5,775 nucleotides of DNA, from assembly GCA_026708165.1 (NCBI GenBank), contig JAPOVO010000085.1, positions 1 through 5,775 on the forward strand, read 5' to 3'. The notes under the pieces are model-generated. The model did not search any database and was not told the origin of the DNA. It worked only from the letters and a program-made list of their open reading frames with translations. This DNA is from Chloroflexota bacterium (GTDB lineage: Bacteria; Chloroflexota; UBA11872; VXNJ01). The position numbers were made by a program, and so were the translations under genes. Each line of letters opens with the position of its first letter. Within the stretch, counting starts at the first letter, position 1. Shown here piece by piece: positions 1 through 5,693 of this stretch.

Positions 1-1
1 C

Positions 2-184
2 TTCGTAATGACCTACGGCGGACCGGCTGGCGCCACGATTGTGGTCACCTGGTTGATTTTTCAGGAAGCGTTTCTCAGCCTGAAGTTTGGCTATGCCACT
101 GCCATTACTTACGGGTTGTTTGTCATCGTGCTATTGATTACGTTGATCGAGCTCTACGTGCTGCGGACCCAATATGAGTACTAG
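2..184 (+). CDS. ABC sugar transporter permease, MalF/UgpA type (C-terminal fragment)
   Basis: This is the last 60 residues of an inner-membrane permease whose start lies left of the window. The reading frame is open from base 2 and closes at TAG 182-184. The visible part starts FVMTYGGPAGAT, continues to FGYATAITYGLFVIVLL, and ends LRTQYEY. In carbohydrate (CUT1) importers such as MalF/UgpA/MsmF, the loop GGPxxAT, an aromatic 'FGYA(S/T)A' segment and a final hydrophobic helix come in the same order. The last transmembrane helix spans roughly the 23 residues after FGYATA. The stop overlaps the next permease gene by 11 bases, the usual arrangement for the two permease halves of one importer, so the two are almost certainly co-transcribed and form a heterodimer. 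The EAA loop that contacts the ATPase is outside the window. Family assignment is firm; the substrate is unknown. Confidence 0.88.
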   Translation, partial: FVMTYGGPAGATIVVTWLIFQEAFLSLKFGYATAITYGLFVIVLLITLIELYVLRTQYEY

Positions 185-1082
185 GAGCCAGGTGTCGACC
201 TCCGGGCTGGACTTCGGCGGCAAAAGGGTTCTCGGTAGCGAGAGACTCAGAAAGATCCTGGAGCGAGTATCCAGCGGTGTTATCTATCTGTTTGTAGTGC
301 TGGTGGCGGTCCTCAGTGTCTTCCCGTTCATTTGGATGTTGTCCACGTCGTTCAAGGACACGTTGACCGTCATGCAGTACCCGCCACAGCTAATACCGCC
401 GAATCCAACACTCATAAACTTTCACGACCTCATGTTTGAGTTTGACTACTTTCTCTGGCTCAAGAACAGCGCAATCGTTACCGGTGTGGTTCTCGTACTG
501 GGGCCGTTGTTCAACAGCATGGCCGGCTACGTTTTCGCCAAGAAGAACTTTCTCTTCAAGAACCTCTTGTTCATCGTGATATTGGGCACTCTGATTGTTC
601 CGGAACAGATCACTATTGTGCCCCTGTTCATCATCTTCTCGGATATGAAACTGATAAACACCTATCCTGCACTGATCTTTCCGTACTTAGCTGGTGGATT
701 CGGCGTGTTTCTGATGCGGCAATACATGTCTACGATTCCTAACGATCTGATCGATGCAGCGCGAATCGATGGATCCGGCGAGTTCCGCATTTTTTGGCAA
801 ATCATGTTGCCGCTTTCCAAGCCCGCGCTCGCGGCGCTTGGAGTCTTCACGTTCTTGGGATCGTGGAACAACTTCCTGCTTCCGCTGATCGTGACCACTG
901 AGAGTTCTATGCGAACGCTGCCGGTTGGTTTGGCGGTTTTGGAGGGCGAATACGAGTTCCAAACGCGATGGGGACTGATAATGGCTGGCGGAACGGTCAT
1001 GTTCGCTCCGGCGTTCGTTGTGTACGTAGCGTTTCAGCGTTATTTCGTTCAGGGAATCGCCCTGACAGGACTGAAGGGCTAG
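174..1082 (+). CDS. ABC sugar transporter permease, MalG/UgpE type
   Basis: Second membrane subunit of a CUT1-type carbohydrate importer, 302 residues, a little longer than the usual 270-290 because of a polar N-terminal tail of about 30 residues. Six hydrophobic segments are visible at about residues 36-57, 98-121, 130-152, 164-182, 218-240 and 266-288. Between segments 4 and 5 lies the cytoplasmic EAA loop that docks on the ATPase, DAARIDG at 194-200 followed by FWQIMLPLSKP at 207-217; Asp replaces the first Glu of the consensus. The C-terminus, YFVQGIALTGLKG, is typical of MalG/UgpE relatives. It pairs with the upstream permease fragment, which it overlaps by 11 bases. The start is not certain. 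ATG 174 has no clear ribosome site, whereas GTG 192 has AGGAG four bases upstream and would shorten the tail by six residues. The ATPase and the solute-binding protein are not in the window. Function is well supported; the sugar is unknown. Confidence 0.93.
   Translation: MSTRSQVSTSGLDFGGKRVLGSERLRKILERVSSGVIYLFVVLVAVLSVFPFIWMLSTSFKDTLTVMQYPPQLIPPNPTLINFHDLMFEFDYFLWLKNSAIVTGVVLVLGPLFNSMAGYVFAKKNFLFKNLLFIVILGTLIVPEQITIVPLFIIFSDMKLINTYPALIFPYLAGGFGVFLMRQYMSTIPNDLIDAARIDGSGEFRIFWQIMLPLSKPALAALGVFTFLGSWNNFLLPLIVTTESSMRTLPVGLAVLEGEYEFQTRWGLIMAGGTVMFAPAFVVYVAFQRYFVQGIALTGLKG
183..187 (+). promoter_or_regulatory. Possible ribosome binding site for an alternative permease start
   Basis: AGGAG ends four bases before an in-frame GTG at 192. 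It overlaps the stop codon of the upstream permease. The spacing is short for a standard site, but it is the best purine match near this gene's start and suggests that translation could begin at GTG 192 rather than ATG 174, through coupling to the upstream gene. Confidence 0.3.
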
Positions 1083-1092
1083 CCTTGCGCGC

Positions 1093-1107
1093 GGGCGGAT
1101 TTCGCCC
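1093..1107 (+). other. Short hairpin in the permease-dehydrogenase gap
   Basis: GGGCG (1093-1097) and CGCCC (1103-1107) can pair as a 5-bp stem around a GATTT loop. It begins 10 bases after the permease stop. No T-run follows, so it is not a convincing terminator. It could stabilise or partly attenuate the mRNA between the transporter genes and the dehydrogenase, or be chance in GC-rich sequence. Confidence 0.25.
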
Positions 1108-1129
1108 CGTCCACTGTTAGCGGCGGCCG

Positions 1130-2155
1130 GTGGCTTATAGAGCGGCGATTATTGGGTGCGGGGGCCGCGGGATTGATCATGCCAGGATCGATTCCGAGAT
1201 TTCGGAACTGGAGCTCATAGCTTGCTGTGACCAGGACGCCGAGCGAATGCGACGTTTCGCGGACGAGTTCCAGGTCGAGCATCGTTATGACGACTACTCG
1301 ACGATGATCAGAGAAATCCAGCCGGATGTTCTTCACGTCGTCACGCCTCCCTCGATTCGCTTCAAGCCGATCAGATTTGCCGCCCTGGCCGGCGTGCAGG
1401 CGATCATTGTCGAAAAGCCACTCGCCCTAAATCCCCAGGAGTGCAGAGCAATATGGGAGGTCTCCAAGCGAACCTCTTGCAAGGTTGCCGTGAATACGCA
1501 GGGCCGATATAGGCCTCAATCCGCGAGGATGCGCGAGCTGCTTGCTTCGGGCGAGCTTGGAGAGCTTGAGTTCGTGAGAGCAAGCACCTACGGCGGGCCG
1601 CTGGCGATGGGACCGCATCTAATGGACACGCTGCTTTTCGTCCTCGGCGACGTGAAGCCGCAAGCGGTTTGGGCGGCGGCGGAAGGACTTGAGGGATACG
1701 AGTGGGACCACGGTGCACCCAGCCACGTCATGGCGACCTACTGGTTCCCAGACGAAGTTCAGGTGTTCTTCGAGTGCAGCCCCCGTGGTATGGGCACCCG
1801 CGGCGAGTCTGGATACTGGTTGAACATGCATCTGGATTTCTGGTGCTCGGAAGGCAGGATGTGGGCCTCGCAGAGCGACACGTGGGGCTACGAGCTGTCC
1901 AGTGGCGAGTCGCACCGCGAGGACGTGGATTTCAACTCACAATACCTGCGTGCCCAGGCGGCCTTCACCAGAGCCGTCGTTGACTGGCTCGACGATCCGA
2001 CAAAGGTGCACAGGTGCAATCTTGATACGGCACTTCCGGCTATCGACGCCATATTTGGCGCGCTGCTCTCCGCCAGCATCGGCCACCAAGTACGGCTTCC
2101 GGCGCAAGTCTCCGACCGCGAGATCGCGGAGGTTCGGTCGGCTCTGTCCCGATAG
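1130..2155 (+). CDS. Gfo/Idh/MocA family NAD(P)-dependent oxidoreductase
   Basis: A cytoplasmic sugar or polyol dehydrogenase-like protein of 341 residues, a normal length for the family. The N-terminal Rossmann fold shows the full glycine motif GCGGRG (residues 9-14) and an Asp at 34 ending the second strand, a position that usually contacts the cofactor ribose and tends to favour NAD. The family signature EKP is at 95-97 (VEKPLAL). GPHLMD, with His163 and Asp166, fits the HxxD catalytic region at the start of the C-terminal substrate domain. An in-frame TAG at 1118-1120 leaves GTG 1130 as the first possible start, placing the Rossmann strand at the very N-terminus as expected. No good ribosome site is visible, only a GC-rich stretch. 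It follows the sugar permeases on the same strand after 47 bases, so it probably acts on the imported sugar. Family is firm; substrate and direction of the reaction are unknown. Confidence 0.92.
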   Translation: MAYRAAIIGCGGRGIDHARIDSEISELELIACCDQDAERMRRFADEFQVEHRYDDYSTMIREIQPDVLHVVTPPSIRFKPIRFAALAGVQAIIVEKPLALNPQECRAIWEVSKRTSCKVAVNTQGRYRPQSARMRELLASGELGELEFVRASTYGGPLAMGPHLMDTLLFVLGDVKPQAVWAAAEGLEGYEWDHGAPSHVMATYWFPDEVQVFFECSPRGMGTRGESGYWLNMHLDFWCSEGRMWASQSDTWGYELSSGESHREDVDFNSQYLRAQAAFTRAVVDWLDDPTKVHRCNLDTALPAIDAIFGALLSASIGHQVRLPAQVSDREIAEVRSALSR

Positions 2156-2197
2156 GCGCGTTGTGCCAGAGTGCTCGGCGCTCAGCGTTGGACGCCG
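2156..2197. other. Convergent intergenic junction
   Basis: Forty-two bases separate the stop codons of two convergent dehydrogenase genes. The stretch contains small GC-rich inverted repeats, for example GCGT (2185-2188) with ACGC (2192-2195), and GGCG (2177-2180) with CGCC (2193-2196). None has a long stem or a T-run on either strand, so I do not call an intrinsic terminator here. Confidence 0.3.
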
Positions 2198-3133
2198 TTA
2201 GAACCCGGTAGTGCCCGAGGCGATTCTGGCCTCCTCCAAGCACCGAAAGATCTCGATGGTCTCTTCCGGCGGGAATGGCGGCTCTCCGGTCAGCGCCATG
2301 TCTACGAAGTGTTTCATCAGGTCGGTGTAGTAATACCACTCGTCGCTGATCTCGATTTGGCGTGCCGATTCGGCCGTGTGAATGTCGAGCGTGATCTTCT
2401 TGACGCGATGGTCCACTAGTACGACGGCGGTACGTGAGTCGTCCCAGTCCAGCGTGATCTGGTGCGCTTTGTCGTGATCGCCGGAATAGGAGACCGTCGC
2501 TCCCGCGCCCATCGTCATAACTGCCAGTTCGACCGCGTGGACCCCGTAGAACACAATCGTGCCCATGGGACTGGCCGCCACCAGGTATTGGATACCGCCT
2601 TCGTCGCGGATCGCAGGCAACATCTCCAGAAGCTCGCGTCCATATCTCACAGCCGACGCCGAGAACATCGGCACTCCGCGCTCCGCAGCGCGATTCACGA
2701 TTTCGGCAGCCCGCTCGAGCGTCGGCGCCAGCGGTTTATCGACGTAGAAGGGAACTCCAAGATCGATCAGGTCGTTGGCGATCAAATGGTGGTACTGGTC
2801 CCAGCCGGACGTGAGCACCGCCGCGTCGGCGAACTTCGGCAAATCCTGTAGGTCTGAAAGCACGTGATCGACTTGATGAGTGTTCGCCAGTGTTTCGGCG
2901 GCTGCGGGATTCTTGTCCCAAACCGCTGTGACTCGTGCGCCGGGCGGTATAACAGGCAGGTCTCTGTCTTCAAACTCATGCCGGCGGGGGCCGCCGTTGA
3001 ATATCGTGCAGAACGCGGCGGCGTGATACCCGTCGGCTTCGTGTAGGACGGCGATTCGGAGGTCTTGCGAAGGCACAGTCTTCAATCCAGGCGGGCGCTC
3101 GGCATTGCGAGCATCGAGTGAACTACGGCCCAA
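2198..3133 (-). CDS. Gfo/Idh/MocA family protein with degenerate cofactor loop
   Basis: A shorter member of the glucose-fructose oxidoreductase / inositol dehydrogenase superfamily (311 residues from the longest start). The first strand, LRIAVL (25-30), is followed by HEADGYHA instead of the usual GxGxxG loop. The rest of the fold is recognisable: AVWD at 70-73 ends a strand with Asp, DKP is at 132-134 (YVDKPLAPT) in the family signature position, and GVHAVE at 197-202 occupies the place of the HxxD catalytic motif with Glu for Asp. The longest start is a TTG overlapping the upstream gene's stop by 11 bases, with AGGA directly against it, a poor spacing. GTG at 3076-3074 (residue 20) starts just before the Rossmann strand, has GGA nine bases upstream, and is at least as likely. 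It is second in a two-gene unit after the dehydrogenase ending at 3123. Function on a sugar derivative is inferred; it may have altered cofactor use or no redox activity. Confidence 0.85.
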   Translation of the reverse strand: MGRSSLDARNAERPPGLKTVPSQDLRIAVLHEADGYHAAAFCTIFNGGPRRHEFEDRDLPVIPPGARVTAVWDKNPAAAETLANTHQVDHVLSDLQDLPKFADAAVLTSGWDQYHHLIANDLIDLGVPFYVDKPLAPTLERAAEIVNRAAERGVPMFSASAVRYGRELLEMLPAIRDEGGIQYLVAASPMGTIVFYGVHAVELAVMTMGAGATVSYSGDHDKAHQITLDWDDSRTAVVLVDHRVKKITLDIHTAESARQIEISDEWYYYTDLMKHFVDMALTGEPPFPPEETIEIFRCLEEARIASGTTGF

Positions 3134-4169
3134 TCCTAACGGTGCTTGAAGTCAGCGGGAAATGTACCGTGCGACGGTCATCCGATGATTGCTTCCAGGC
3201 AACGCACAGTTCCATCACTTTTCGCGCCAACTCGACCGAAAGTTCGCAGTCTTCGCCGCGAGCCACTGCCGAGACCCAAGCGTTTAGTTCGTTGAAGTGG
3301 ACGCGTCGAATGTCGTCCTGATCCGCCTGAAAGGCCGTGTTGCCGTCTTTCGTGAACAGCGTGCCGCGTCCGACCGACTGGCTGGTGCGCACGAAGCCGT
3401 CCGTGCCGATAGCCTCAATCTCGAAGAGCGGCCCGCCCCACAGGGGCGTGCAGTAGAGGTCCATTGACCCGATCCGCCCGTCGTCGAACTCGACGATGCC
3501 CTTGGCGTTGTCGGTAGGTTGAAGGTCTTCCGGTACCAGTTTCGCGTAGATCGCGAAGGCGCTCTTGGCAGGCGTCCAGTCCATGAACCACTGCGTCAGA
3601 TCGGCCGTGTAATAGGCGAAATGCACGTCCGGTCGGGGAACCGGAACTATCGTCTCGCCCCGGATCCCCGAGTGCGATAGAAATGCCCGGACCGTCAGTA
3701 GGTCGCCGATCCCGCCGTCGTCGACGTAGGCTTTAGCTTGCCTGATGGTGTCCTCATAGCGGGCGGGCTGAGAAGCGCCCGACTTATTGCCGTGCTTGCG
3801 GATGAGACTCGCTATTTGATCGGTCTCGTCAAGCGTCAGCGCGACCGGCTTGTCAAAGAACAAGCTGACTCCGGTCGGAGCGATTGCCTCGACCATTGGC
3901 AGATGGTCCATTGCGTGGCCGCAGAGGGATACGCCATCCAGCGATTCACGCGAAATCATGGTTAGCGGATCGTCGTACATCTTTACGCCAAAGCGTTCTC
4001 CGTACTCGGTCGGCGTCATCATGCGGATTCCCTCGATGCCGCGCTCTTCTTCCGGCGGCCAAGTCGACGCGGCGACGAAGTCGACTTCGTGGTTCGTCCA
4101 TAGGGCCTCGGCAAACGAAAACGCGTAATAACCGGAGATTCCAACAATTCCGACACGGGGTTTTGCCAT
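3123..4169 (-). CDS. Gfo/Idh/MocA family oxidoreductase with variant motifs
   Basis: A 348-residue protein with a Rossmann start, PRVGIVGISGYYA, where GxSGYY (10-15) replaces the classic GxGxxG; small-residue variants of this loop occur in the superfamily. DKP at 106-108 (FFDKPVALTLDE) is the family signature. In the C-terminal domain, YYTADLTQWF aligns with the usual GxHxxD(L)xxWL segment, with Tyr187 where His is normal and Asp190 kept. WGGPLFEIEAIGTDGF is typical of the substrate-domain sheet. ATG 4169 is preceded by CGGAG (4185-4181) at 11 bases, and the Rossmann strand begins at residue 5, so the start is well placed. It is the upstream gene of a minus-strand pair, overlapping or nearly touching the next dehydrogenase-like gene. 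The two are too different to be a recent duplication. Likely a cytoplasmic sugar dehydrogenase or related lyase/epimerase; substrate unknown. Confidence 0.9.
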   Translation of the reverse strand: MAKPRVGIVGISGYYAFSFAEALWTNHEVDFVAASTWPPEEERGIEGIRMMTPTEYGERFGVKMYDDPLTMISRESLDGVSLCGHAMDHLPMVEAIAPTGVSLFFDKPVALTLDETDQIASLIRKHGNKSGASQPARYEDTIRQAKAYVDDGGIGDLLTVRAFLSHSGIRGETIVPVPRPDVHFAYYTADLTQWFMDWTPAKSAFAIYAKLVPEDLQPTDNAKGIVEFDDGRIGSMDLYCTPLWGGPLFEIEAIGTDGFVRTSQSVGRGTLFTKDGNTAFQADQDDIRRVHFNELNAWVSAVARGEDCELSVELARKVMELCVAWKQSSDDRRTVHFPLTSSTVRIGP

Positions 4170-4177
4170 GCTCTATA

Positions 4178-4357
4178 TCACTCCGACATTTGACTCGGCG
4201 CTTCCGGAGGAGTGGTTTCCTCCAGGACGCAGGTTGCCGAATCGAACACTAGCTGTCCACCAAGGTTCACTTCAAATCCGAGAGCTTGTCGAGAGCGAGC
4301 AGGCACGACTAGCGAATGACATTCTGCCGGAAAGGTCGAACTGGAAGGCTGTGCCAT
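4178..4357 (-). CDS. Possible small protein or gene remnant (59 aa)
   Basis: An open frame on the minus strand runs from ATG 4357 to TGA 4180-4178 and encodes 59 residues starting MAQPSSSTFPAECHS. In its favour: GGTAGG (4370-4365) ends seven bases before the ATG, the frame ends eight bases before the next gene's ATG on the same strand, and the following gene's ribosome site lies in its last codons. The segment VPARSRQALGFEVNLGGQ faintly resembles the N-terminus of urea carboxylase-associated (DUF1989) proteins, which are far longer, so it might be the stub of a truncated gene. Against it: third codon positions are not clearly GC-enriched, unlike the neighbouring genes, and if real it leaves only 35 bases to the divergent gene at 4393 for any promoters. 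I cannot tell a real small gene from chance. Confidence 0.25.
   Translation of the reverse strand: MAQPSSSTFPAECHSLVVPARSRQALGFEVNLGGQLVFDSATCVLEETTPPEAPSQMSE
4181..4185 (-). promoter_or_regulatory. Ribosome binding site of the 4169 dehydrogenase gene
   Basis: On the minus strand CGGAG lies 11 bases before ATG 4169. It supports that start. It also overlaps the last sense codon (GAG) of the possible small ORF ending at 4178, so if that ORF is translated the two would be coupled. Confidence 0.5.
4206..4223. repeat. Perfect 6-bp inverted repeat
   Basis: GGAGGA (4206-4211) and TCCTCC (4218-4223) are perfect inverted copies around the six-base loop GTGGTT. In RNA from either strand one arm looks like a Shine-Dalgarno sequence and the other like its complement. 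It lies 37 bases upstream of the minus-strand dehydrogenase ATG, in its likely leader. No T-run follows, so it is not a terminator. Confidence 0.4.
4279..4296. repeat. Tandem CGAGAGC repeat, 11-base period
   Basis: CGAGAGC occurs at 4279-4285 and again at 4290-4296. The start-to-start distance of 11 bases is about one helical turn, which would put both copies on the same DNA face. It lies in the middle of the divergent promoter region. Two seven-base copies are weak evidence and could be chance. Confidence 0.3.
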
Positions 4358-4380
4358 GATAGGGCCTACCGCTTGATAGT

Positions 4381-4386
4381 GAAGGA
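4381..4386 (+). promoter_or_regulatory. Ribosome binding site of the TIM-barrel gene
   Basis: GAAGGA ends six bases before ATG 4393, a good spacing. It is the clearest ribosome site in the window and fixes the start of the downstream gene. Confidence 0.65.
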
Positions 4387-4392
4387 TCGACA

Positions 4393-5574
4393 ATGAATAA
4401 CTCCTTATGGACCTATCCTTGGGACGTGGCCGACGATGGCCTTGACGACGCCCTCGCCACGATTCGAGACGTTGCCGGCTGCAATGGGGTGAGCCTGACG
4501 GCGGCGTATCACAACTTTACGCAGCTCCGACCACATAGTCGCGGCCCCAAGATCTACATGGGCGAAGGAGGGGTTGCCTACTTCAAGACGGACCAATCGA
4601 AATACGGTCGAATCAAGCCGGTCGAATCGAAGCTGGTCGAGGAAATCGACGTTTTTCGGGCCATCGAATCGGCCAAGTCACGCTTCGGTCTCGATCTCAA
4701 CGCCTGGACAGTCGTCTTACACAACTCCCGTCTCGCGACTACGCATCCCGACTGCGCCATGCACACCGTGCTCGGCGATTCACTGAAACATCACCTATGT
4801 CCGTCAAATCCCGAGTCTCGCCACTATGCGGTTGCGCTTGCATCGGACCTCGCTGCGAGCTACGACCTTCGGAGCATTGAACTGGAGGCCTTCGGATTCC
4901 ATCCGTTCTTGCACGAGACTCACCACCCCAAGGTAGGCGCTCCCTTGGGCGACTGGGGCGATTACCTGCTTTCGATTTGCTTTTGCCCTTCCTGCAAGGT
5001 GCGGGGAGAAGACGCCGGCGTAGACGTGGCATCGGTCGCGCAACTGATTGAATCCGAGGTGCTGCGGATACTTCAGGGCGACTCGGACGAAGCGCCGGAC
5101 CACAGCGGCGAAGCCGGTAGGGAGCGGTTGGAAGCGGAACATTCGGAGTTTGCGGCCTACTCCGAAACGCTGGAAAACTCGGTTGTGTCCCTCGTATCCG
5201 AGATAAAGGCTGCGGTTGAAGCGGTCGCCCAGACCAGGGTGCTGCTTATCGGTCGGGGCCTAGAACGCAAATCGCTACTCAGTGACCCCGGGCTTACCAG
5301 GGCCGTGCAGAGTGCGGACGGTCTGATTACCGCCGTGTACGGCCAAACGCCCGCGGAGACGGCGCAGAGCTTGATCATCGCGTCGGAACAGGCCGCCGAC
5401 CGGGAAGTCATTCTTGGGCATCAAACCCACTATCCCGAAATCCCGAACTCCGACGTCTGGCGTGAGAAGGTAAGCGTCAGCATCGAAGGCGGCGCGACCG
5501 GACTGAATTTCTACAACTATGGAATCTCGACCATTAATCAGCTTCGTGGGATAAAGAGGGCGCTGCAAGGCTAA
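4393..5574 (+). CDS. Conserved TIM-barrel-like protein, function unassigned
   Basis: A soluble protein of 393 residues without signal peptide or membrane segment. It begins with WTYPWD (6-11), then GCNGVSLTAAYH (29-40), and alternates short hydrophobic strands with helices: WTVVLHN at 105-111, SIELEAFGF at 161-169, RVLLIGRG at 282-289, GLNFYNYG at 370-377. This reads as a (beta/alpha)8 barrel. CPSNPESRHYA at 136-146 and the acidic strand-end residues Glu163 and Glu165 recall glycoside-hydrolase-like barrels. The cluster CFCPSC (Cys196, 198, 201) with the nearby HETHH (174-178) could bind a metal or be structural. I recall similar uncharacterised proteins from environmental bacteria beside sugar genes but know no proven activity. 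The start is supported by GAAGGA six bases upstream. It is divergent from two Gfo/Idh/MocA genes, so a role in sugar or glycoside breakdown (hydrolase, lyase or isomerase) is an inference from context and fold. Confidence 0.8.
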   Translation: MNNSLWTYPWDVADDGLDDALATIRDVAGCNGVSLTAAYHNFTQLRPHSRGPKIYMGEGGVAYFKTDQSKYGRIKPVESKLVEEIDVFRAIESAKSRFGLDLNAWTVVLHNSRLATTHPDCAMHTVLGDSLKHHLCPSNPESRHYAVALASDLAASYDLRSIELEAFGFHPFLHETHHPKVGAPLGDWGDYLLSICFCPSCKVRGEDAGVDVASVAQLIESEVLRILQGDSDEAPDHSGEAGRERLEAEHSEFAAYSETLENSVVSLVSEIKAAVEAVAQTRVLLIGRGLERKSLLSDPGLTRAVQSADGLITAVYGQTPAETAQSLIIASEQAADREVILGHQTHYPEIPNSDVWREKVSVSIEGGATGLNFYNYGISTINQLRGIKRALQG

Positions 5575-5693
5575 AGCCGCTCCGGTCGAAACTGCCGCTT
5601 CAGTTGGTGAGCTCGGATGTAGGGCGCGCCTCTTCGGCCTAGGTCTACCGCCTGATCGCCGCCTGCGCTGCGGCCAGTCCTGAATTGCGCTCG
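5575..5693. other. Convergent intergenic region
   Basis: This 119-base gap lies between the stop of the TIM-barrel gene and the stop of the RidA-like gene on the opposite strand. GCCGC (5658-5662) and GCGGC (5670-5674) can form a 5-bp GC stem with a seven-base loop. TAGG/CCTA (5620-5623, 5638-5641) makes a weaker one around an 8-base GC palindrome, GGCGCGCC (5623-5630). No T-run follows any of them, so no intrinsic terminator is called. No coding sequence was seen here. Confidence 0.35.

Larger units (their letters stand above)
4170..4392. promoter_or_regulatory. Divergent intergenic region, likely promoters
   Basis: This 223-base gap separates the start codons of the minus-strand dehydrogenase pair and the plus-strand TIM-barrel gene, so promoters for both units are expected here. 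I found no convincing -35/-10 pair on either strand. The region holds a 6-bp hairpin (4206-4223) and a 7-bp direct repeat spaced 11 bases apart (4279-4296), either of which might be part of a control site. It also contains the doubtful small ORF described separately. Confidence 0.45.

Noticed and set aside
662..1000. Open frames on the minus strand inside the permease gene
   Set aside because: They lie fully within a strongly supported permease with clear membrane segments and EAA loop. Their translations are rich in Arg, Ser and Pro and show no recognisable domain.
1404..1915. Minus-strand open frames opposite the first dehydrogenase
   Set aside because: They are antisense to the well-supported dehydrogenase, with low-complexity Arg/Pro/Ala composition typical of GC-rich antisense reading.
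2462..2851. Plus-strand open frame of 129 residues opposite the second minus-strand dehydrogenase
   Set aside because: The minus strand carries the DKP signature and a continuous family fold; the plus-strand product is His/Arg-rich with no domain.
3884..4252. Plus-strand open frame running from inside the minus-strand dehydrogenase into the divergent gap
   Set aside because: Mostly antisense to a confident gene, Arg/Ser-rich, no ribosome site and no recognisable motif.
4168..4359. Plus-strand 63-residue frame in the divergent gap
   Set aside because: It starts inside the opposite gene's start codon, lacks a ribosome site and has no recognisable motif; the opposite-strand frame is a slightly better candidate and is itself doubtful.
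4355..4360. CATGAT as a -10 box for the TIM-barrel gene
   Set aside because: It matches four of six consensus bases and no acceptable -35 lies 16-18 bases upstream.
4739..5142. Minus-strand frames opposite the TIM-barrel gene
   Set aside because: The TIM-barrel frame has a good ribosome site and an ordered fold pattern; the antisense products are Arg-rich without domains.
5620..5641. TAGG...CCTA and GGCGCGCC palindrome as a possible terminator
   Set aside because: Only four outer pairs form, the inner bases mismatch, and no T-run follows on either strand.
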